The notes under the pieces are model-generated. The model did no database searches. It was not told the origin of the DNA and worked only from the letters and a program-made list of their open reading frames with translations. From Pseudomonas fluorescens NCIMB 11764 (lineage in GTDB: Bacteria > Pseudomonadota > Gammaproteobacteria > Pseudomonadales > Pseudomonadaceae), in the NCBI RefSeq assembly GCF_000293885.2, contig NZ_CP010945.1, forward strand, positions 6,902,001 to 6,966,000: 64,000 nucleotides of DNA. The letters run 5' to 3'. Positions 58,521-64,000 of the stretch are shown here, piece after piece. A program made the translations under genes and the position numbers. The stretch's first letter is position 1, and each line of letters begins with the position of its first letter.

Positions 58521-59372
58521 ATGACGGCCCCACGCTTGACGCTGCCCTCCCCGGCCAAACTCAATTTGATGCTGCACATCCTCGGCCGCCGCGAAGACGG
58601 TTACCACGAGTTGCAGACGATTTTTCAGTTTCTCGACTACGGCGATGAAATCACCTTTGCTGTGCGCGACGACGGTGTGATCCGACTGCACACTGAATTC
58701 GACGGTGTGCCTCACGACAGCAATCTGATTGTTCGTGCCGCAAAAAAACTTCAGGAGCAATCCGGTTGTTCGCTCGGTATCGACATCTGGATCGAAAAAA
58801 TTCTGCCCATGGGCGGTGGCATCGGTGGCGGCAGTTCAAATGCCGCGACGACTTTGCTCGGCCTGAATCATCTCTGGCAGCTGGGTTGGGATGAGGATCG
58901 GCTGGCCGCACTGGGCCTGACGCTGGGCGCCGACGTCCCGGTTTTCGTGCGTGGCCACGCGGCTTTCGCCGAGGGCGTGGGAGAGAAACTTACCCCTGTA
59001 GACCCCGAAGAACCGTGGTATCTCGTGCTTGTGCCGCAAGTATCTGTAAGTACAGCAGAAATTTTTTCAGATCCGTTGTTGACACGTAACTCTTCTCCCA
59101 TTAAAGTGCGCCCCGTTCCCAAGGGAAACAGTCGAAATGACTGCTTACCGGTGGTAGCAAGGCGTTATCCAGATGTACGTAACGCATTGAATTTGTTAGG
59201 TAATTTTACCGAAGCAAAACTAACCGGAACTGGAAGTTGTGTGTTTGGGGGCTTCCCAAGCAAAGCTGAAGCTGATAAAGTCTCGGCCCTTCTTACAGAG
59301 ACCCTTACAGGGTTTGTAGCAAAAGGAAGCAACGTTTCGATGTTGCATCGCAAGCTGCAAAGTCTGCTCTAA
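58521..59372 (+). CDS. ispE: 4-diphosphocytidyl-2-C-methyl-D-erythritol kinase
   Basis: 283 residues from ATG 58521; GGGG at 58508-58511 is nine bases away, whereas the ATG at 58515, overlapping the lolB stop, is too close. MEP isoprenoid pathway kinase of the GHMP class with [18 protein letters not shown]. The last ~330 bases (from about 59040) turn AT-rich and use different codons (see findings); they also contain TTGACA-N17-TAAAGT. Confidence 0.95.
   Translation: MTAPRLTLPSPAKLNLMLHILGRREDGYHELQTIFQFLDYGDEITFAVRDDGVIRLHTEFDGVPHDSNLIVRAAKKLQEQSGCSLGIDIWIEKILPMGGGIGGGSSNAATTLLGLNHLWQLGWDEDRLAALGLTLGADVPVFVRGHAAFAEGVGEKLTPVDPEEPWYLVLVPQVSVSTAEIFSDPLLTRNSSPIKVRPVPKGNSRNDCLPVVARRYPDVRNALNLLGNFTEAKLTGTGSCVFGGFPSKAEADKVSALLTETLTGFVAKGSNVSMLHRKLQSLL
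59079..59107 (+). promoter_or_regulatory. Candidate internal promoter in ispE
   Basis: TTGACA (59079-59084), 17-bp spacer, TAAAGT (59102-59107). A perfect -35 inside the AT-rich ispE tail, pointing at tRNA-Gln and prs. Confidence 0.45.
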
Positions 59373-59408
59373 AGGAATCGAGTACTGGGTACTCGTTGCA
59401 ACAGATAC

Positions 59409-59483
59409 AGGGGCGTCGCCAAGCGGTAAGGCAGCAGGTTTTGATCCTGCCATGCGTTGGTTCGAATCCAGCCGCCCCTGCCA
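59409..59483 (+). tRNA. tRNA-Gln (TTG anticodon)
   Basis: 75 bases with CCA encoded (59481-59483). Acceptor AGGGGCG pairs with CGCCCCT; anticodon arm GCAGG-TTTTGAT-CCTGC gives TTG; TPsiC loop TTCGAAT. Lies between ispE and prs, the usual Pseudomonas position. Confidence 0.97.
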
Positions 59484-59529
59484 TTTTCCTATACTCATCC
59501 AGGTTACCCTCAGCCTCTAGGTACTGCGC

Positions 59530-60471
59530 GTGTCCAAGATGATGGTCTTTACGGGGAACGCTAACCCCGATCTGGCTCGACGTGTCGTACGTCAGCTGCA
59601 TATCCCTCTCGGTGACATCTCTGTCGGCAAGTTTTCCGACGGCGAAATTACAGCCGAGATCAATGAAAACGTCCGCGGTAAAGACGTCTTCATTATTCAG
59701 CCGACTTGCGCTCCGACCAACGATAACCTGATGGAACTGGTAGTGATGGCTGATGCCTTCCGCCGCTCCTCGGCTACTCGTATCACTGCTGTTATTCCTT
59801 ACTTTGGTTATGCCCGTCAGGATCGCCGTCCGCGTTCCGCACGTGTGGCTATCAGCGCGAAAGTCGTCGCTGACATGCTTACCGTAGTCGGCATCGACCG
59901 TGTTCTCACGGTTGATCTGCATGCTGACCAGATCCAGGGTTTCTTCGATATTCCGGTAGATAACATCTACGGCTCCCCAGTATTGGTGGATGACATTGAA
60001 GATCAGCGCTTCGAAAACCTGATGATTGTGTCCCCGGACATTGGCGGCGTCGTGCGTGCACGTGCTGTTGCCAAATCCCTGGGCGTGGATCTCGGGATCA
60101 TCGACAAACGCCGTGAGAAAGCCAATCACTCTGAAGTGATGCATATCATCGGTGATGTCGAAGGGCGTACCTGTATTCTGGTCGATGACATGGTCGATAC
60201 CGCCGGCACTCTGTGCCACGCGGCAAAGGCTTTGAAAGAGCATGGCGCTGCCAAGGTTTTCGCCTACTGCACACACCCTGTGCTGTCCGGTCGGGCGATC
60301 GAAAACATTGAAAATTCCATGCTGGACGAACTGGTGGTGACCAACACCATCCCGTTGTCCGCTGCTGCTCAAGCCTGCTCGCGTATCCGTCAACTGGATA
60401 TCGCGCCGGTAGTTGCCGAAGCGGTCCGCCGCATCAGCAACGAAGAATCGATCAGCGCGATGTTCCGTTAA
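59530..60471 (+). CDS. prs: Ribose-phosphate pyrophosphokinase
   Basis: 313 residues from GTG 59530. Makes PRPP, substrate of the salvage enzymes encoded 24 kb away. PRPP-binding region [17 protein letters not shown] and the loop [17 protein letters not shown]. Codon use differs from neighbours (many T-ending codons), as in highly expressed genes. A strong terminator follows. Confidence 0.97.
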   Translation: MSKMMVFTGNANPDLARRVVRQLHIPLGDISVGKFSDGEITAEINENVRGKDVFIIQPTCAPTNDNLMELVVMADAFRRSSATRITAVIPYFGYARQDRRPRSARVAISAKVVADMLTVVGIDRVLTVDLHADQIQGFFDIPVDNIYGSPVLVDDIEDQRFENLMIVSPDIGGVVRARAVAKSLGVDLGIIDKRREKANHSEVMHIIGDVEGRTCILVDDMVDTAGTLCHAAKALKEHGAAKVFAYCTHPVLSGRAIENIENSMLDELVVTNTIPLSAAAQACSRIRQLDIAPVVAEAVRRISNEESISAMFR

Positions 60472-60509
60472 GGGCCCTGCCCTTCTCGAACATCTCGTTG
60501 ACGAAAAGC

Positions 60510-60547
60510 GCCCCGCCCCGGCATTCCTGTCGGGGCGGGGCTTTTTT
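60510..60547 (+). terminator. Intrinsic terminator of prs
   Basis: GCCCCGCCCCG (60510-60520) pairs with CGGGGCGGGGC (60531-60541), then TTTTTT. Confidence 0.93.
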
Positions 60548-60612
60548 GCCCATATCGCCTTTAGCGCTGGTCGCAAACGCTGGGGCGAATGTGGTTATTT
60601 TGGAGATACAAC

Positions 60613-61215
60613 ATGAACGAATTTACTCTGAATGCTGAAGTGCGTTCCGACCTGGGGAAAGGTGCGAGCCGCCGCCTGCGTCGTCTCGCAAGCCTGGTAC
60701 CAGCTGTAGTTTACGGTGGCGAAAAAGCCCCTGAATCCATCAGCATGCTGGCTAAAGAAGTTGCCAAACTGCTCGAAAACGAAGCGGCTTACAGCCACAT
60801 CATCGAGCTGAACGTTGGCGGCACCAAGCAAAACGTAATCATCAAGGCTCTGCAGCGTCACCCGGCCAAAGGCCACGTGATGCACGCTGACTTCGTACGC
60901 GTTGTAGCTGGCCAGAAACTGACCGCTATCGTGCCTGTACACTTTGTTGGTGAAGAAGCTCCGATCAAGAAAGGCGGCGAAGTTTCGCACGTTGTTGCCG
61001 AGATCGAAGTGAGCTGCCTGCCTAAGGACCTGCCTGAATTCATCGAAGTCGACCTGGCTAACGCCGAAATCGGCTCGATCATTCACCTGTCCGACCTCAA
61101 AGCCCCTAAAGGCGTTGAGTTTGTTGCTCTGGCACACGGCGATGACAAGGCTGTTGCCAACGTCCACGCTCCACGTGTTGCTCCAGAAGCTACCGAAGAA
61201 GGCGCAGCAGAGTAA
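60613..61215 (+). CDS. rplY: 50S ribosomal protein L25 (Ctc form)
   Basis: 200 residues from ATG 60613, with TGGAGA before it. N-terminal L25 domain binding 5S rRNA ([19 protein letters not shown]) plus the longer Ctc C-terminal TL5 domain; Ala/Glu-rich tail. Codon use is that of a highly expressed gene. Confidence 0.96.
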   Translation: MNEFTLNAEVRSDLGKGASRRLRRLASLVPAVVYGGEKAPESISMLAKEVAKLLENEAAYSHIIELNVGGTKQNVIIKALQRHPAKGHVMHADFVRVVAGQKLTAIVPVHFVGEEAPIKKGGEVSHVVAEIEVSCLPKDLPEFIEVDLANAEIGSIIHLSDLKAPKGVEFVALAHGDDKAVANVHAPRVAPEATEEGAAE

Positions 61216-61385
61216 TTTACTCTGTGATGCCGGAGTGACCCGGTAACATCGCGGACTGGAACGTAGCGAGAAAGCGGGCGAGAACGCGGAGTTTACATAA
61301 TGGTAAATGAGCACTTGTCGTCCACTTTCGCCGCACACCCAGGTTGCGGCGATGTTATCCACCACTCCAAGGAAGGGCCCCTATC

Positions 61386-61970
61386 GTGACTGCCATCAAA
61401 CTGATCGTTGGCCTGGGAAATCCAGGCGCTGAATACGAACAGACCCGGCATAACGCAGGGGCCCTTTTTGTTGAGCGCATCGCGAACGCACAAGGCGTGA
61501 ACCTTGTGGCGGATCGCAAATATTTCGGCCTGACCGGGCGCTATTCGCATCAGGGTCAGGATGTTCGTCTGCTGATCCCCACCACGTACATGAACCGCAG
61601 CGGCCAGGCCGTAGCGGCGCTTGCCGGCTTCTTTCGCATCAAGCCGGAAGAAATCCTCGTGGCGCATGACGAACTCGACCTGCCACCGGGCGTTGCCAAA
61701 CTCAAACAGGGCGGCGGCCATGGCGGTCACAACGGGTTGCGCGACATCATCGCGCAATTGGGCAATCAGAATACCTTCTACCGCTTGCGGCTTGGCATTG
61801 GCCACCCGGGCGTAGCCAGTATGGTTTCAAATTTCGTCCTGGGTCGTGCGCCACGCGCCGAACAGGAAAAACTCGATGCCAGCATCGACTTTGCCCTCGG
61901 CGTGCTGCCGGATATCCTCGCCGGGGAATGGAACCGCGCGATGAAAAACCTGCACAGCCAGAAGGCCTGA
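61386..61970 (+). CDS. pth: Peptidyl-tRNA hydrolase
   Basis: 194 residues from GTG 61386, behind AAGGAAGG (61369-61376). Recycles peptidyl-tRNA dropped from ribosomes. [20 protein letters not shown] carries the catalytic His, and [12 protein letters not shown] is present. Upstream 170 bases hold a small inverted repeat but no gene. Followed by ychF. Confidence 0.96.
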   Translation: MTAIKLIVGLGNPGAEYEQTRHNAGALFVERIANAQGVNLVADRKYFGLTGRYSHQGQDVRLLIPTTYMNRSGQAVAALAGFFRIKPEEILVAHDELDLPPGVAKLKQGGGHGGHNGLRDIIAQLGNQNTFYRLRLGIGHPGVASMVSNFVLGRAPRAEQEKLDASIDFALGVLPDILAGEWNRAMKNLHSQKA

Positions 61971-61992
61971 CTCTTATCCGAGGGGAAACACC

Positions 61993-63093
61993 ATGGGATT
62001 CAATTGCGGCATCGTCGGCCTGCCTAACGTCGGCAAGTCCACCCTGTTCAACGCCCTGACCAAATCCGGGATCGCGGCCGAGAACTTCCCCTTCTGCACC
62101 ATCGAGCCGAACACCGGTATCGTGCCGATGCCGGATCCACGACTGGAAGCCCTGGCGGCCATCGTCAATCCAAAGCGCATCCTGCCGACCACCATGGAAT
62201 TCGTCGACATCGCGGGCCTCGTTGCCGGCGCCTCGAAAGGTGAAGGCCTGGGCAACAAATTCCTCGCCAACATCCGTGAAACCGATGCCATCGCCCACGT
62301 GGTCCGCTGCTTCGAAGACGAGAACGTGATTCACGTCTCCAACAGCGTCGACCCGAAACGCGACATCGAGATCATCGACCTGGAACTGATCTTTGCCGAC
62401 CTCGACAGCTGCGAAAAGCAACTGCAGAAAGTCGCCCGTAACGCCAAGGGCGGGGACAAGGACGCCGTTGTCCAGAAGGGCCTGCTGGAGCAGTTGATCG
62501 CTCACTTCACCCTCGGCAAACCTGCGCGCACCTTGATGAAGAACATGGCAGCCGACGACAAGGCGGTGATCCGTGGCTTCCACCTGCTGACCACCAAGCC
62601 GGTCATGTACATCGCCAACGTCGCCGAAGACGGTTTCGAGAACAACCCGCTGCTGGACATCGTCAAAGCCATCGCCGAAGAAGAAGGCGCCATGGTGGTT
62701 CCGGTCTGCAACAAGATCGAAGCCGAAATCGCCGAGCTGGAAGACGGCGAAGAAAAAGACATGTTCCTCGAAGCCCTGGGCCTGGAAGAACCTGGCCTTA
62801 ACCGCGTGATCCGCGCCGGCTACGAAATGCTGCACCTGCAGACCTACTTCACCGCCGGTGTCGAAGAAGTCCGCGCCTGGACCGTCCGCGTCGGTGCCAC
62901 CGCACCGCAAGCCGCCGGCGTGATCCACACCGACTTCGAAAAAGGCTTCATCCGCGCCGAAGTCATCGCCTACGACGACTTCATCCAGTACAAGGGCGAA
63001 GCCGGCGCCAAAGAAGCCGGTAAATGGCGTCTGGAAGGCAAGGACTACATCGTGAAAGACGGCGACGTGATGCACTTCCGCTTCAACGTCTGA
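61993..63093 (+). CDS. ychF: Redox-regulated ATPase YchF
   Basis: 366 residues. OBG-family P-loop [38 protein letters not shown], and a C-terminal TGS domain. It prefers ATP over GTP and acts in ribosome and stress control. 22 bases after pth; a terminator follows. Confidence 0.97.
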   Translation: MGFNCGIVGLPNVGKSTLFNALTKSGIAAENFPFCTIEPNTGIVPMPDPRLEALAAIVNPKRILPTTMEFVDIAGLVAGASKGEGLGNKFLANIRETDAIAHVVRCFEDENVIHVSNSVDPKRDIEIIDLELIFADLDSCEKQLQKVARNAKGGDKDAVVQKGLLEQLIAHFTLGKPARTLMKNMAADDKAVIRGFHLLTTKPVMYIANVAEDGFENNPLLDIVKAIAEEEGAMVVPVCNKIEAEIAELEDGEEKDMFLEALGLEEPGLNRVIRAGYEMLHLQTYFTAGVEEVRAWTVRVGATAPQAAGVIHTDFEKGFIRAEVIAYDDFIQYKGEAGAKEAGKWRLEGKDYIVKDGDVMHFRFNV

Positions 63094-63126
63094 GTCATTC
63101 AGGACGGGACACCCGCCCAAGAAAAA

Positions 63127-63152
63127 GCCGCGTTTGATACGCGGCCTTTTTG
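63127..63152 (+). terminator. Intrinsic terminator of pth-ychF
   Basis: GCCGCGT (63127-63133) pairs with ACGCGGC (63139-63145), then CTTTTT. Confidence 0.88.
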
Positions 63153-63227
63153 CACCTGAAATAAATACCTGCCACACCATCAATCTTCTGAGCGAGCAGC
63201 TCGCTCCCTCAGGAGGATGCTGTCAGA

Positions 63228-64000
63228 TCATGCCTTATTGGTTCTTGGCAGCAAGATTGCCAACACACCCAACAGCGGCAGGAACGAGCACAGGAAGTAC
63301 ACGTATTCGATACCGTGCACGTCCGCCAGGTGCCCCAGCAACGCCGCGCCAATCCCGCCGAAACCGAACATCAGCCCGAAGAACACCCCGGCGATCATCC
63401 CGACATTGCCCGGCACCAATTCCTGTGCATAAACCACAATGGCCGAGAATGCCGAAGCCAGGATGAAGCCGATCACCACGCTCAGAATGCTGGTCCAGAA
63501 CAAGTCAACATGCGGCAGGATCAAGGTGAACGGCGCGACCCCAAGGATCGAAAACCAGATCACCGCCTTACGCCCGATCTTGTCGCCGATCGGTCCACCG
63601 AAGAACGTCCCCGCCGCCACCGCCCCCAGAAACAGGAATAAATGCAGCTGCGAACTGGCCACCGACAGGTCGAACTTCTCGATCAGGTAGAAGGTGAAGT
63701 AGCTGGTGAAGCTGGCCATGTAGAAGTACTTGGAGAACACCAGCAACCCGAGCACCACCAGCGCGCTGATAACCCGGCCCTTCGACAAGCCATGCGTCGC
63801 CGCCTGGCCTTGCTTGAGTTTGAACAGGCTCAGGTGATTGGCGTACCAGCGGCTGATCCGGTAAAGCACAAACAGCGCAAACACTGCGAACAAACCAAAC
63901 CACGCCACATGGCCCTGACCGAACGGAATGATGATCGCCGCCGCCAGCAACGGGCCGAAAGCGGAGCCCGCGTTACCGCCCACCTGGAAAGTCGATTGCG
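63228..64000 (-). CDS. MFS exporter of the Fsr (fosmidomycin resistance) type, C-terminal part
   Basis: The frame is open to the window edge, so about 257 C-terminal residues are seen; the GTG at 63983 is internal. Seven or eight membrane helices. QVGGNAGSAFGPLLAA and LHLFLFLGAVAAGTFFGGPIGDKIGRK match Fsr of E. coli closely, as does GFILASAFSAIVVYAQELVPG. Fsr exports fosmidomycin and perhaps aryl compounds. The N-terminus lies outside. Confidence 0.88.
   Translation of the reverse strand, partial: QSTFQVGGNAGSAFGPLLAAAIIIPFGQGHVAWFGLFAVFALFVLYRISRWYANHLSLFKLKQGQAATHGLSKGRVISALVVLGLLVFSKYFYMASFTSYFTFYLIEKFDLSVASSQLHLFLFLGAVAAGTFFGGPIGDKIGRKAVIWFSILGVAPFTLILPHVDLFWTSILSVVIGFILASAFSAIVVYAQELVPGNVGMIAGVFFGLMFGFGGIGAALLGHLADVHGIEYVYFLCSFLPLLGVLAILLPRTNKA

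Overview
The window is a 64-kb stretch of a Pseudomonas chromosome, most likely of the P. fluorescens group. The evidence is the ~62% GC content, two families of REP-like inverted repeats between genes, and gene order. From malate:quinone oxidoreductase (30.3 kb) to ychF (63.1 kb) the order mqo, small conserved genes, hpt, upp, uraA, hemH, phr, pagL, murI, moeB, prmC, prfA, hemA, TPR lipoprotein, lolB, ispE, tRNA-Gln, prs, rplY, pth, ychF is, from memory, that of P. aeruginosa PAO1 around PA4640-PA4673. No prophage, insertion sequence or CRISPR array was seen.

Layout. 0-3.9 kb: an accessory-looking catabolic cassette on the + strand, with the 3' end of an amino-acid 2-monooxygenase (flavin amine oxidase), a nitrilase-family amidase, an internally duplicated membrane protein and an asparaginase-like amidohydrolase. 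4-9.5 kb: zapE, trpS, an alpha/beta hydrolase, a YhcB/ZapG-like protein, an OmpA-family lipoprotein and an MBL hydrolase. 9.5-17.8 kb: a MalT-type LuxR regulator, DUF1329, DUF1302 and acyl-CoA ligase block, probably for outer-membrane handling of esters or fatty acids. 18-30 kb: LysE exporter, 2-hydroxyacid dehydrogenase, rsmC, a Mn-responsive yybP-ykoY riboswitch ahead of a TMEM165/GDT1-type exporter, an M48 protease lipoprotein, a chemoreceptor, a divergent SRAP protein, small conserved genes, an acyltransferase and a YajG-like lipoprotein. 30-39 kb: mqo, a SulP transporter, purine/pyrimidine salvage (hpt, upp, uraA) and hemH. 39-50 kb: a light-response region. 50-64 kb: housekeeping genes for peptidoglycan, translation termination, heme, lipoprotein sorting, isoprenoids and PRPP, ending in a partial Fsr-like MFS exporter.

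The most interesting system is the 41.5-50 kb operon. It encodes DUF523/DUF1722, a MerR regulator of the B12-less class II LitR type, a CPD photolyase, a SnoaL-like protein, an SDR, an FAD oxidoreductase, DUF1365, a CFA-synthase-like methyltransferase and DUF2878. All nine genes abut or overlap. The promoter region carries two copies of T(G/A)TACA-N12-TGTACA, the binding site I recall for PplR1 of P. putida; one abuts the sigma-70 spacer and the other covers the expected start site. A third, one-mismatch copy sits in the intergenic region of the divergent epimerase/oxidoreductase pair just upstream. The CFA-like enzyme has lost two of the bicarbonate ligands of true cyclopropane synthase (C139 and H266, E. 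coli numbering), so I infer it makes methylated (perhaps furan) rather than cyclopropane fatty acids. The region would then combine light sensing, DNA photorepair and photo-oxidative membrane remodelling.
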